A stretch of 64,000 nt of DNA from Paracoccus litorisediminis (GTDB lineage Bacteria > Pseudomonadota > Alphaproteobacteria > Rhodobacterales > Rhodobacteraceae): positions 1 through 64,000 of the forward strand of contig NZ_WMIG01000012.1 in NCBI RefSeq assembly GCF_009711205.1, written 5' to 3'. Below are positions 29,104-38,031 of this stretch, in pieces. The translations under genes were made by a program, and so were the position numbers. The first letter of the stretch is position 1. Every line of letters starts with the position of its first letter. The notes beneath the pieces were generated by a model. That model was not told the origin of the DNA. It saw nothing but the letters and a program-made list of their open reading frames with translations, and ran no database searches.

Positions 29104-30798
29104 TCACCGGGCCGTCGCGCTTATCTGCCGGACCGGCGTGCCGGTCCGCTGGCGGGTTTCCCAGCCCTCGGCCAGCCCGATGGGGGCGTTCGATGCGGGC
29201 AGCGGCGGCTTGCCAAGGATCAGGTCCGAGGCGCGCTCGGCCAGCATGATCGTAGGTGCGTTCAGGTTGGCGTTGGGCTCACTCGGGAAGACCGAGGAAT
29301 CGATCACCCGCAGCCCCTCAAGCCCGTGGACGCGCAATTCGCTGTCGACGACGGCCATGGCATCCTCGCCCATGCGGCAGCTTCCGCAGGGGTGATAGGT
29401 GCTTTCCATGGTCTGGCGGACAAAGGCGTCGATCTCGTCATCGGTCTGGACATCGGCGCCGGGGGCGATTTCCTCGGCGCGGAACGCGTCCATCGCGGGC
29501 TGGGCGATGATCTCGCGGGTCAGGCGGACGCAGCGGCGGAAGCCCTCGCGGTCCTCCTCGCGGTCAAGATATTTGAACAGGATCTCGGGATGGATGCGCG
29601 GATCGTCCGAAACGGCGCGGACATGGCCGCGGCTTTTGGGCTTGTTCGGCCCGGTCAGGACCATGAAGCCATGGCCCTTCAGCGGCTGCTTGCCGTCATA
29701 GCGCATGGCGGCGGGCAGGAAATGGAACTGGATATCGGGCCATTTCACCGTCGCATCCGAGCGGATGAAGCCACCGGATTCGAAATGGTTGGAAATCCCT
29801 AAGCCCCGCTTGAACAGCATCCATTCGACGCCGATGCGCAGCTTGCTGAGCAGGCCCATCTTGCCATTCAGCGTGATCGGTTGCTTGCAGGCATATTGGA
29901 TATAGATCTCGGAATGGTCCTGCAGGTTTTCGCCGACGCCGGGCAGGTCGTGGCGTATCGCGATGCCCGCCGCTTGCAGCACCTTGCCCGGCCCGATGCC
30001 TGAGCGTTGCAGCAGATGCGGCGATCCGATCGGCCCGGCCGAGACGATGACCTCGCGCCGGGCCAAAGCGATCTGGATCTTGCCGTCCACCTCGAACTCG
30101 ACCCCGGTCGCGCGGCCATTTTCCAGCAGGACGCGGCGCGTCATCGCATGGGTGACGACGCGCAGGTTCGGGCGGCTCATCGCCGGTTTCAGATAGGCAT
30201 TGGCCGCCGACCAGCGCACGCCGTCCTTGACGGTCATATGCATCGGGCCAAAGCCCTCTTGCATATGGCCGTTGGGGTCCTCGGTCCCGATATAGCCCGC
30301 CTCGATCCCGGCATCGACAAAGGCGCCATAAAGCGGGTTGGCCATGCGATTGCCATTGTTGACATGCAGCGGCCCGTCATTGCCGCGATATTCATCGCCG
30401 CCAAAGGCAAAGGTCTCGGCCTTGCGGAAATAGGGCAGGCAATGGCGATAGCCCCAGTCCCGCGCGCCAAGGCTTTCCCATTCGTCGAAATCACGCGGAT
30501 GGCCGCGCATATAGACCAGCCCGTTGATCGAGGACGATCCGCCCAGCACCTTGCCGCGCGGGCAATGGATGCGGCGACCGTTCAGGCCCGGCTCGGGGGC
30601 GGTCTCATAGCGCCAGTTGTATTTGGTGCCGTTCATCGGGATCGACAGCGCGCTTGGCATCTGGATGAAGACGCTTTTGTCGCTGCCGCCGAATTCCAGC
30701 ACCAGCACCTTGTTCGCGGGGTCCTCGCTGAGCCGGGCGGCCAGAACGCAGCCTGCCGAACCCGCGCCGACGATGATGAAATCATAGGTTTCGGCCAT
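29104..30798 (-). CDS. GMC-family oxidoreductase, choline dehydrogenase-like
   Basis: The 564-residue flavoenzyme begins [20 protein letters not shown] and contains the GMC signatures [18 protein letters not shown] and [16 protein letters not shown]. The C-terminal HPCGSCRMG and NPNA-type region ([13 protein letters not shown]) hold the catalytic His and Asn. Overall it is very BetA-like. The family oxidises primary alcohols such as choline to aldehydes at the inner membrane. No BetB, BetI or choline transporter sits nearby, so the true substrate may be another alcohol handled with the neighbouring SDR. GGAGGACCGGCC precedes ATG 30798. Confidence 0.88.
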   Translation of the reverse strand: MAETYDFIIVGAGSAGCVLAARLSEDPANKVLVLEFGGSDKSVFIQMPSALSIPMNGTKYNWRYETAPEPGLNGRRIHCPRGKVLGGSSSINGLVYMRGHPRDFDEWESLGARDWGYRHCLPYFRKAETFAFGGDEYRGNDGPLHVNNGNRMANPLYGAFVDAGIEAGYIGTEDPNGHMQEGFGPMHMTVKDGVRWSAANAYLKPAMSRPNLRVVTHAMTRRVLLENGRATGVEFEVDGKIQIALARREVIVSAGPIGSPHLLQRSGIGPGKVLQAAGIAIRHDLPGVGENLQDHSEIYIQYACKQPITLNGKMGLLSKLRIGVEWMLFKRGLGISNHFESGGFIRSDATVKWPDIQFHFLPAAMRYDGKQPLKGHGFMVLTGPNKPKSRGHVRAVSDDPRIHPEILFKYLDREEDREGFRRCVRLTREIIAQPAMDAFRAEEIAPGADVQTDDEIDAFVRQTMESTYHPCGSCRMGEDAMAVVDSELRVHGLEGLRVIDSSVFPSEPNANLNAPTIMLAERASDLILGKPPLPASNAPIGLAEGWETRQRTGTPVRQISATAR

Positions 30799-30870
30799 GG
30801 CCGGTCCTCCTCTGTTCAGATGGGAATGCGATGCCGCCGCCCGCCGCATCGGGGCGGGCGGTGGATCGGT

Positions 30871-32307
30871 TCAGGGTTTGCGCGGGTAGCCGCCCCAGCC
30901 GCGCGGCTGCGTGATCGCCTTCGTCAGCGCGACATGCACCAGCGCCGCCGCCACGCAGGACGGGATCGAGGCGCTCAGCCAGACAAAGACCGGCAAATGG
31001 TCCAGCGTCTGCGGGTTGAAAATCACCACATAGACCAGAACGCCCACTGCCAGCGCAACCAACCCCGCCGGATTATAGCCATGCCAGAAGCCATAGGCGT
31101 GGTCATGTCCTGGGGTGAAAAGCGCGCGCATATCAAGGCGTTGGCGGCGCAGATAGAAGTAATCGGCCAGACCGATCCCCGCCAGCGCGCTGTTTAACGC
31201 CGAGGTCCAGACGAGGAAGCGGAAGAACCCGTCATAGACGCCGGGCGTGAACAGAACCAAGCCCAGCGGGATCAGGCAGAAGACCAGACACAGGACTTCC
31301 CAGCGCAGGCGGCGGATCGCGTCGGTGCTGACCTGCCGCAAGCCGATGACCGAGGTGTAAAGGATATTCGCCATGCTGGTGATATTGGCGAAGGCGACAA
31401 ATCCCAGTGCAATGACACCCACCGCCACCCCACCGATCTGCGCCATCCAGATCGTCGGGTCGCTATTGCCAAGCGCCACCGCGGCCAGCAGCCCGACCAC
31501 CTCGCCCAAGGCCGCCGCCGCGAAAATGCCGATCAGGTTCGGCCAGACGGCGACGCGCTCATTGCGGGTCAGCCGCGCAAGGTTGCCGATATAGGGCCAC
31601 CATGACATTCCGGCCGCGATATTCACCTCGACCGCGATCATGAAATTGGCGGCGCGGCTGTCAAAGGGCGGGTCCAGCGGCGGCAGGCTCATCAGTTCCG
31701 AGAATGAGCGTTCGGACAGGATCAGCCACATCATCACGATCATCAGGATGACCAAGGCGGGCGAGACGATCATGTTGAAGAACTTGATCGAGGTCGGCCC
31801 CTTGGCCACGATGAACCATGTCAGCAGGATCGCGCCCACCCCGGCGATGGTGACCGCACCGCCCGAGGTCGCAGCCGCCGGATCGCCGCCTTCTATCAGC
31901 GCGCCAAGACCGCTGATCGAGCGTCCGAACATCAGCCCCAACACCGCAAGCCAGCCCATGGTCAGGACGATCACCGCCAAGACATAGACCAGCCTGCTGC
32001 CATTGCCGCCAAAGGCGCTGCGCAGAAAGACGAATTGCTCGAGCCCGTAGCGCCCGGTCGCGACGCAGGTCGCAAGCGCGGTGATGGCGACGCCGATCAC
32101 GTTGCCGATGACGATGGCGGCGATGCCCTCGCGCGGGCCGACGAACAGCCCGACCGCGCCGCCGATCAGAAAGGCCCAGGTCGCGATGGCAAGGGCCGAA
32201 TTGGCATAGGTGAATTCCCAGAACCCCCACAGCCTCTCTGAGGGCAGTAGCGGCAGGTCGCCGCGTTCCGCCGCAAGGCGGTAGTCCCGGTCTTCGGTAG
32301 CGGCCAT
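30871..32307 (-). CDS. NCS1-family permease (cytosine/purine/allantoin type)
   Basis: About 478 residues with twelve hydrophobic segments and the NCS1 pattern: LWGFWEFTYANSALAIATW at the start, GAVGLFVGPREGIAAIVIGN, ADYFYLRRQRLD near the end and the AYGFWHGYNPAG loop. These Na- or proton-coupled carriers import nucleobases, hydantoins, allantoin or related compounds. The ATG at 32307 overlaps the stop of the small upstream gene as TGATG; an ATG 15 bp earlier is possible. Downstream genes (GMC oxidoreductase, SDR, PuuE-like hydrolase) may act on the imported compound. Confidence 0.88.
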   Translation of the reverse strand: MAATEDRDYRLAAERGDLPLLPSERLWGFWEFTYANSALAIATWAFLIGGAVGLFVGPREGIAAIVIGNVIGVAITALATCVATGRYGLEQFVFLRSAFGGNGSRLVYVLAVIVLTMGWLAVLGLMFGRSISGLGALIEGGDPAAATSGGAVTIAGVGAILLTWFIVAKGPTSIKFFNMIVSPALVILMIVMMWLILSERSFSELMSLPPLDPPFDSRAANFMIAVEVNIAAGMSWWPYIGNLARLTRNERVAVWPNLIGIFAAAALGEVVGLLAAVALGNSDPTIWMAQIGGVAVGVIALGFVAFANITSMANILYTSVIGLRQVSTDAIRRLRWEVLCLVFCLIPLGLVLFTPGVYDGFFRFLVWTSALNSALAGIGLADYFYLRRQRLDMRALFTPGHDHAYGFWHGYNPAGLVALAVGVLVYVVIFNPQTLDHLPVFVWLSASIPSCVAAALVHVALTKAITQPRGWGGYPRKP

Positions 32308-32471
32308 CAGATGCCCCCCCACGCCCAGAACCCGCCAGCCAGAACCACGACCATGGCGACCAGCGCGGTGTAATCCACCATGCCCAGCCGCCCCGCGATC
32401 CCGCCGTTCTGTTCCAATTCCTCATAGACGCGGATGCGTCTTTCGATCTCGTCGTCCCATGCTGTCGACAT
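32307..32471 (-). CDS. 54-residue single-span membrane protein coupled to the NCS1 permease
   Basis: This small frame reads MSTAWDDEIERRIRVYEELE, then a short linker and one hydrophobic helix (YTALVAMVVVLAGGFWAWG) ending at the C-terminus. Its stop overlaps the permease start (TGATG), and GGGGAG lies 8 nt before the ATG at 32471 (an ATG two codons earlier also exists). Charged N-terminus and one C-terminal helix suggest an inner-membrane protein with the N-terminus inside. I do not recognise a family. The tight coupling suggests an accessory subunit or stability factor of the permease, an inference from position only. Confidence 0.72.
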   Translation of the reverse strand: MSTAWDDEIERRIRVYEELEQNGGIAGRLGMVDYTALVAMVVVLAGGFWAWGGI

Positions 32472-32643
32472 GGCCATACTCCCCGTTGCGAAGGTTTTTC
32501 CCTTCGATGTTCTGAGATGCGGGCACGGGACGTCCTGATCTGGCATGGTGCGCCCCGGACCGCGCGGATGCCTGCTGTCCATTGGGGCGATCCGGCCCCG
32601 GAAAGCGTCGCACCCTTGGATGAAACGGTCAGCCGATTGTTTA

Positions 32644-32672
32644 GAAAATATCTGTTTCATTATATTCACTTC
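32644..32672. promoter_or_regulatory. candidate LysR operator in the NCS1/LysR divergent spacer
   Basis: The AT-rich spacer contains GAAAATATCTG at 32644-32654 and ATTCACTTC at 32664-32672. Both echo the site at 26472-26500 (GAAATATCCG and the identical ATTCACTTC). The second lies 16 bp before the LysR start codon, fitting autoregulation. Confidence 0.4.
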
Positions 32673-32688
32673 AGGTATTTCTAATGTA

Positions 32689-33615
32689 ATGCAGCAGAAA
32701 TCCGGCCTTGGGCGCCCGTCCTTCACCGATATCGACCTGAAACTTTTGCGGATCTTTGCCGAGATCGTGCGCTGCAACGGCTTTTCCGCCGCGCAGATCA
32801 GTCTGGGGATGAGCCAGGCGACGATCTCGCAGCAGATGCGGCATCTTGAGGAACGCCTTGGCCTGCGGCTATGCGAACGGGGCCGTGCCGGGTTCTACCT
32901 GACCGAGCAGGGACGGCAGGTGCATGGTGCGATGCTGGACCTGTTCGGCGCGATCGAAAGCTTTGGCACCGCAATCGGTGATGTGCGCGGCGAACTGACC
33001 GGACGGCTGAATTTCGGCACGGTGGATGCCATGGTGACCAACCGGGCGCTGGGGCTTGATCGCGCCATCGGCGCCTTTCACCAGTCTGCGCCCAAGGTCA
33101 GCCTTGATATCGACATCGCGCCGCCGCAGGCGTTGGCGCAAGGTCTGCTGACACGGCGATACGAGGTAGCACTTCTGCCGGTCCGCGATGCCTTGCCGGG
33201 GCTCGACTCGCGGCGTGCCTTTTCCGAGCGGCAGTTTCTTTACTGTGGCCAAAAGCACCCGCTTTTCGGGCGTCCCGACGGTGGGATCACCGATGCGGAT
33301 CTGGCCAGGCAGGCCTTTGCCGGGCGGACCTATATGCCGGATGAGCGGATCTGCGGCATTGATTTCCAGTGGAGCGCGCAAACCGCCCATATGGAGGGAA
33401 CGTTGACCTTGCTGCTGTCGGGGGCCTTCATCGGTTTTTTGCCCGACCATTTCGCGGCAATCCCGGCTCGCGAAGGACAGTTGCGTGCGATTGCCCCTGA
33501 ACGGCTGTATTTCGACGACATCTTCCACATCGCCTTCAGCCCCGGACGTCGCAACCGCACCGCCCTGCTGCTGGCCGATCTGATTGCGCGCGAATGCGAT
33601 ATGGCGGGCGCCTGA
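32689..33615 (+). CDS. LysR-family transcription regulator
   Basis: 308 residues, with the LysR helix-turn-helix DLKLLRIFAEIVRCNGFSAA and SQATISQQMRHLEERLG, then the effector domain (RLNFGTVDAMVTN). It resembles the LysR at 26523-27449 closely. ATG 32689 follows a long non-conserved frame. It is divergent from the small-protein/NCS1 operon (217-bp spacer) and 116 bp upstream of the ureohydrolase gene on the same strand, so it could control either side. The spacer sequences before both genes contain related operator-like motifs. Confidence 0.9.
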   Translation: MQQKSGLGRPSFTDIDLKLLRIFAEIVRCNGFSAAQISLGMSQATISQQMRHLEERLGLRLCERGRAGFYLTEQGRQVHGAMLDLFGAIESFGTAIGDVRGELTGRLNFGTVDAMVTNRALGLDRAIGAFHQSAPKVSLDIDIAPPQALAQGLLTRRYEVALLPVRDALPGLDSRRAFSERQFLYCGQKHPLFGRPDGGITDADLARQAFAGRTYMPDERICGIDFQWSAQTAHMEGTLTLLLSGAFIGFLPDHFAAIPAREGQLRAIAPERLYFDDIFHIAFSPGRRNRTALLLADLIARECDMAGA

Positions 33616-33647
33616 TCACATCCGAAATCCCGAAGCAATGATCAATA

Positions 33648-33665
33648 ATATGGGATATATCGAAG
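33648..33665. promoter_or_regulatory. candidate LysR operator upstream of the ureohydrolase gene
   Basis: On the minus strand this 18-mer reads CTTCGATATATCCCATAT, differing from the 18-mer at 26478-26495 (CTTCGAAATATCCGATAT) at two positions. It lies 67 bp before the ureohydrolase start, a usual position for an activator site. Confidence 0.5.
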
Positions 33666-33731
33666 AAACTCGCGGCCGATAATCGACGTGAACCGGTACC
33701 AGCCGGCCCATGTCCCATCGGAGCGATTGAT

Positions 33732-34703
33732 ATGCACGACACCTCGTCCTCGCACGGCTATGCCAGCGGCCGCCTGAACCTGCCGTTCGTCGGCATCTCG
33801 ACCTTTGGCAAGCGCCCCTATGTTGCGGATTGGTCCCAGATCGACGCCGATGTCGCCGTGCTGGGCGCGCCCTTTGATTTCGGCACCCAGTTCCGCGCGG
33901 GCGCGCGCTTTGGGCCGCGGGCGCTGCGCGAGGCCTCGACCCTGTTCAGCTTTGGCCATGCCGGGGCCTACGATCACGAGGATGACTGCACCTATCTGGG
34001 CGCGGATGTGCGCATCGTGGATATCGGTGACGCCGATATCGTCCATACCGACACGGTGAAAAGCCACGCCAATATCAAGGCAGGGGTCAAGGCGATCCTT
34101 GATGCCGGGGCCTTTCCGGTTGTGATCGGCGGCGATCACTCGATCAATATTCCCTGCATCGACGCCTTCGAGGGGCAGGGCGACATCCATATCCTGCAGA
34201 TCGACGCGCATCTGGATTTCGTCGACGAACGCCACGGCGTCCGCAACGGCCATGGCAACCCGATGCGCCGCGCGGCGGAAAAGTCCTATGTCACCGGGCT
34301 GACGCAGGTCGGCATCCGCAACGTGTCCTCGACTGCCAAGGAAGGCTATGAAGACGCGCGCCGCATGGGTTCGGATATTCTGTCGGTGCGGCAGATGCGG
34401 GCGCTGGGGCCCAAGGCCGTGATCGACCGTATTCCCAAGGATGCGCGGGTCTATGTCACGCTGGATATCGACGCCTTCTGCCCCTCGATCGCGCCGGGGA
34501 CCGGCACGCCCTCGCATGGCGGCTTCGTCTATTACGAAGTGCTGGAGATGTTGCAGGAACTGGCCCGTCGCAATGAGGTCGTGGGCATCGATCTGGTCGA
34601 GGTCGCGCCCGATTACGACCCGACCGGCGGCACGGCCATTCTGGCCGCGCAGGTCCTGCTGAACTTCCTTGGCTTCGTTTTCCACGAACGCAGCAAGCGC
34701 TGA
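33732..34703 (+). CDS. agmatinase/guanidino-acid ureohydrolase
   Basis: The 323-residue enzyme has all the manganese motifs of the arginase/agmatinase superfamily: VVIGGDHSI near residue 133, ILQIDAHLDF near 157 and YVTLDIDAFCPSIAPGTGTP near 246. It hydrolyses a guanidino compound to urea and an amine. Agmatine, guanidinobutyrate, guanidinopropionate or a related compound are possible; sequence alone does not decide. GGAGCG precedes the ATG. The APC permease gene follows after 78 bp, giving a transporter-hydrolase pair. No urease is in the window. Confidence 0.9.
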   Translation: MHDTSSSHGYASGRLNLPFVGISTFGKRPYVADWSQIDADVAVLGAPFDFGTQFRAGARFGPRALREASTLFSFGHAGAYDHEDDCTYLGADVRIVDIGDADIVHTDTVKSHANIKAGVKAILDAGAFPVVIGGDHSINIPCIDAFEGQGDIHILQIDAHLDFVDERHGVRNGHGNPMRRAAEKSYVTGLTQVGIRNVSSTAKEGYEDARRMGSDILSVRQMRALGPKAVIDRIPKDARVYVTLDIDAFCPSIAPGTGTPSHGGFVYYEVLEMLQELARRNEVVGIDLVEVAPDYDPTGGTAILAAQVLLNFLGFVFHERSKR

Positions 34704-34781
34704 CCACAAGGACAGCTAGAACAGACGCCCCGCCCGCCAAGCGGGCGGCGGGCATCGGCAATGTGAGGAGGCACATTCACC

Positions 34782-36155
34782 ATGACAGCACAGGATACCC
34801 TTGCCGGCAGTCGCCCGGCCCCCGCAGCCCCCCATGAGTTGCGACGGCGGCTGAAGGTCAGCCATGTCGTCTGCCTTGCCATGGCCGATGCCTCGCCCGC
34901 GATGGCAGTGCTGCTGCTGTCGGGCGGCGTGTTTCAGGTTGGCGGCACCTTTGCCGCAGGCGCGATGCTGGTGCTAAGCGTCGTCGTCATCCTGATCGCC
35001 ATGTGCCTTGGGGAATTGGCCTCGACCTATCCCTCGACCGGGGGGTCCTATTCGATGGTGCGCAGCGTGTTGCCCGAGCCGCTGGCATGGATCACCCTGT
35101 TCAATTTCGTGACGCAGGGCATCGTCATCCCGGCCTCGCTGCTGCTGGGCATTCCGATCTTTCTGAAACACCTGATGCCCGGCCTGACCGTCCCGAACGA
35201 GGTCATTGCCTTTGCGCTTCTGGTGATTTCAGGCGGCATCGCCATCACCAAGGTCGAGATCGGCGCAAGGGTGAATATCGCCATCCTGATCGTGCAACTG
35301 GTCGTGGTCGGGCTGATCGTGCTGGCGGCGGTGATCGCGCCCGCGCAGAACCCGGTCGACATCGTGCTGCATCCCGTCGCACTCAGCGATGGCCAGCTTG
35401 TCGCGGTGACGCTGGGCATGGCGCTGGCGACGCTGGCCCCGGCGTTCAACGTGCTAAACGGCTATGACGCGGTTTGCGGTTTTGTCGAGGAACTGGTGGG
35501 CGGCGCGGCCGATATCGGCAGATCGGTGATCTATGCCGCCATTCTGGCCTCGGTCCTGATCACGGTGCCACTGATCGCGGGCGTGATTGCCGCGCCGGAT
35601 CTGACGGCCTTCCTGCAATCCGACGCGCCGATCGTCTATGCCGTCGAAAGCGCGCTTGGCCCATGGGCCAGCACGATTCTGGATATCGGCGTTATCGCCG
35701 CGCTGTTCAACGCCGCGCTGACCTTGCAGATGTATTTCGCACGCGGGGTCTTTGCCTCGGCCCGCGACGGGCTGTGGCCGCCGGTGGTCAATGCCCGGCT
35801 GGCGCAGCTGAACCGGTTCAGTTCGCCCGGATGGGCAGTCGCGGCGCTGCTGGTGCCCTCGGTCTTCCTGATCGGGATGTCCAGCCTTGACTGGCTGATC
35901 ATGTTCGCGGGCACGATGATCGCCACGGTCTATTTCTTCGTCGCCGTCGCCGCCCTTTTCAGCCGCATCGCACATCCGGGGATCAAGCGCCCCTTCCGCA
36001 TGCCGTTCTGGCCGCTTGCCCCGCTGATCGTGATCGCTTTCACCGGCTATGCGCTGCTGACCCAGACGCGGGACTTCCTGATCGGAGAGTTGGTCCTTGC
36101 CGGGATTGCCCTGCTGGCATGGGCGCTGTCGAAGTTGTGGCGTCGCGCGGGGTAG
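34782..36155 (+). CDS. APC-superfamily amino acid/amine permease
   Basis: About 457 residues with twelve hydrophobic segments. The N-terminal core has SHVVCLAMADASPAMAVLLL and GELASTYPSTGGSYSMV, matching the APC amino acid/polyamine permeases. It should import an amine or amino acid across the inner membrane, probably a guanidino compound given the adjacent ureohydrolase. GAGGAGG lies 12 nt before the ATG, a slightly long spacing. Its stop is followed within 10 bp by the end of a convergent pseudogene. Confidence 0.88.
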   Translation: MTAQDTLAGSRPAPAAPHELRRRLKVSHVVCLAMADASPAMAVLLLSGGVFQVGGTFAAGAMLVLSVVVILIAMCLGELASTYPSTGGSYSMVRSVLPEPLAWITLFNFVTQGIVIPASLLLGIPIFLKHLMPGLTVPNEVIAFALLVISGGIAITKVEIGARVNIAILIVQLVVVGLIVLAAVIAPAQNPVDIVLHPVALSDGQLVAVTLGMALATLAPAFNVLNGYDAVCGFVEELVGGAADIGRSVIYAAILASVLITVPLIAGVIAAPDLTAFLQSDAPIVYAVESALGPWASTILDIGVIAALFNAALTLQMYFARGVFASARDGLWPPVVNARLAQLNRFSSPGWAVAALLVPSVFLIGMSSLDWLIMFAGTMIATVYFFVAVAALFSRIAHPGIKRPFRMPFWPLAPLIVIAFTGYALLTQTRDFLIGELVLAGIALLAWALSKLWRRAG

Positions 36156-36160
36156 TTCGA

Positions 36161-36620
36161 CTATGCCAAAGCGCGACCCGACTGAGCAAAGAAATGCATG
36201 TGCTCGGGGTCAAAGCGCAGCGCGATTGGTTCGCCCCGCTGCAGCGCCACATTGCCGTTGAGGCGCGCCAGTATCGGGCCGACCTGCTCGACCGAGGTGT
36301 AGACTTTGGTGTCCGAGCCCAGCCGCTCGACCAGCAGCACCTCGGCATCGACATCGCCGGCTCAGCGCGCGGCGATGTCCAGATGTTCGGGGCGGCTGGC
36401 CTGCGACGGTCCGCGCAATGTCATGTTGTTCTTCAGCCGCAATCCGCCCGCGCCGGGGGGCACGTCAAGGATGTTCATCGTGGGTGAGCCGATGAAGCGC
36501 GCGACAAACAGATTGGCGTGCCGTTCGTAAAGCTCCAACGGCGTGCCGACCTGCTGGATTTCGCCCGCATTCAGAACCACGATACGGTCGGCCAGCGTCG
36601 TCGCCTCGACCTGATCATGG
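36161..36620 (-). pseudogene. 3' remnant of an ABC transporter ATP-binding gene (MalK/UgpC type)
   Basis: Minus-strand reading recovers the C-terminal half of a sugar-type ABC ATPase: [19 protein letters not shown], then [20 protein letters not shown] and [10 protein letters not shown], then the TOBE domain ending GEPIALRFDPEHMHFFAQSG. A TGA at 36362-36364 interrupts it in frame. Everything upstream of the H-loop His (Walker A, signature, Walker B) is missing because the sequence joins a different gene near 36620. It is therefore doubly dead. Confidence 0.85.
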
Positions 36621-37300
36621 CCCCGAATAGCGGCAGCGTAAGTGCGCGGATCTGGCCAATCAGCTCATCGGTCGAGACGACGACGCCCGCGACCGTGTCG
36701 GAATGACCCGAAATGTATTTCGAGGCCGAATGCAGCACCAGATCGATGCTCAGTTCCAGCGGTCACTGGAAAACCGGCGTGGCCCAGCTGTTGTCCACGA
36801 CCGTCAGCGTGCCGTGGCGCTTGGCATGTTCCGCCGTCCGGCGCAGGTCCATGACCTGCATCATCATCGAATTCGGGCTTTCCAGATAGGCCGGCCGCAC
36901 ACCGTTGAGCAGATCGGGGTCGCTCTCGAACCCGGTCATCGGGTGATAGGTGATCTCGACTCCCCAAGGCCGCAGCATCTGTTCGAACAGGCGGTAGGCA
37001 TCGGGATAGACGTGTTCGATACAGGCGATCCGATCGCCGGGTCGGACAAGCGCAAAGATCGTCGAGGAAATCGCGGCCACCGCCGCCGCACCGTTTTCCA
37101 ACCGGGCCATCATCTGTTCGAAGGCGGCGACCGTCGGGTTCTGCACACGGGAATACAGCGTCCGGTTGGGACATGCGGGCCTCGAAGGCGGCAAAATCGT
37201 CGAATGTGAACAGCGACGACTGATAGATCGGCGGCGTCACCGAGCCTTCGGCCCCGCCATGCGTCTGCGCCAACAGGGTTTCGATGGCCAGTTCATTCAT
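36620..37300 (-). pseudogene. 5' remnant of a cystathionine gamma-synthase/beta-lyase-family gene
   Basis: The start MNELAIETLLAQTHGG leads to TPPIYQSSLFTFDD. A one-base frameshift near 37170 is needed to continue with RTLYSRVQNPTVAAFEQMM. Then come RPGDRIACIEHVYPDAYRLF, TVVDNSWATPVFQ, a TGA at 36763-36765, and the PLP-lysine motif HSASKYISGHSDTVAG. The frame ends at LPLFGA near 36620, where it fuses to the ABC remnant. The missing C-terminus, frameshift and stop show decay of a trans-sulfuration-type PLP enzyme. The start overlaps the end of the upstream GntR pseudogene, so they once formed an operon. Confidence 0.87.
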
Positions 37301-37921
37301 GCGACAGCTCTCCAACTCCGATCCTGGTTTCCTCGGCCACGAGGCCGATGATCTCGTTCATCAGCGCCACTGCCCGGTCTGAATGGCCGTTGCGGATCGC
37401 CTCGGCCAGCGGCAGATGCAGCCGAAGCGAAGAGGTCCCAAGCTGCGGTGCCCCGATCGGGTCGCGATAGACCGTGTGAAATGCGTGCTGCAGCTGATCC
37501 ACCAATTGCTGGAACAGCGGGTTTCCTGCAGCATCGTGGATCGCATGGTGAAAGCTGTGATCCGTCGGCCGCCAGTCATCGCCCGGTGGATGATTTCCGT
37601 GCGTTGCCGGTCATTTGCCCGAAGGGCCGCCAGCCTGCAGGCCTCGGCCTCGATCGGGCGTCTGACTTGCATCGACTTGCCGGAAATGGGCACACGAAGG
37701 ACGGTCCCCGCGCCCTTGTTGCGCGACACGACCCCCATGCCCTGCCATGCCTTCAAGGCCTCGCGCACGGTAGAACGTGCCGCGCCCAGATCGCGTGCCA
37801 GATCCAGTTCCGGGGGCAGGCGCTCTCCTACGCCGATGCCACGCGCGACGATCATCTCTGCGACCGCTTCAAGTACGGTGCGCTGCTTATCTGTGCTGGC
37901 TGTTTCGTGTGTCGATTCCAT
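37293..37921 (-). pseudogene. FadR/FCD-type GntR regulator, frameshifted
   Basis: The N-terminal part has an intact GntR helix-turn-helix (GVGERLPPELDLARDLGAAR, STVREALKAWQGMGVV). After IIHRA near 37588 the reading must shift by one base to recover the FCD effector domain (DDWRPTDHSFHHAIHDAAGN, LFQQLVDQLQHAFHTVYRDP, LRLHLPLAEAIRNGHSDRAV). The metal-ligand His residues of the FCD domain are present after correction. With one frameshift it could be a recent loss or a sequencing error; its two neighbours carry several independent lesions, which favours real decay. Confidence 0.85.
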
Positions 37922-37938
37922 GGCCAGATCATGAAATC

Positions 37939-37971
37939 ATGTCAGACAAAGCCAATAACGATGTCTGACAT
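37939..37971. promoter_or_regulatory. paired GntR-type operator upstream of the broken regulator
   Basis: ATGTCAGACA at 37939-37948 and TGTCTGACAT at 37962-37971 form a perfect 10-bp inverted repeat. Each half is itself a 9-bp palindrome (TGTCAGACA, TGTCTGACA) of the form FCD-type GntR regulators bind (TGTC-N-GACA). The sites lie 18-50 bp before the regulator start. Confidence 0.62.
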
Positions 37972-38031
37972 TGTTTGATGCGAAAACGAAACCCGGCCCT
38001 TCAGATGGCCGGACGCCGGTCGGGCCTGCCC

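Noticed and set aside
36161..37921. Treating the frameshifts and stops as sequencing errors and calling three intact genes
   Set aside because: The ABC and PLP-enzyme parts are fused by a deletion and each has its own stop, which errors cannot explain. The GntR frameshift alone could be an error, and that is stated in its entry.
37980..38031. GC-rich imperfect hairpin after fmdB
   Set aside because: The stem has mismatches and only a short T-run; not convincing as a terminator.
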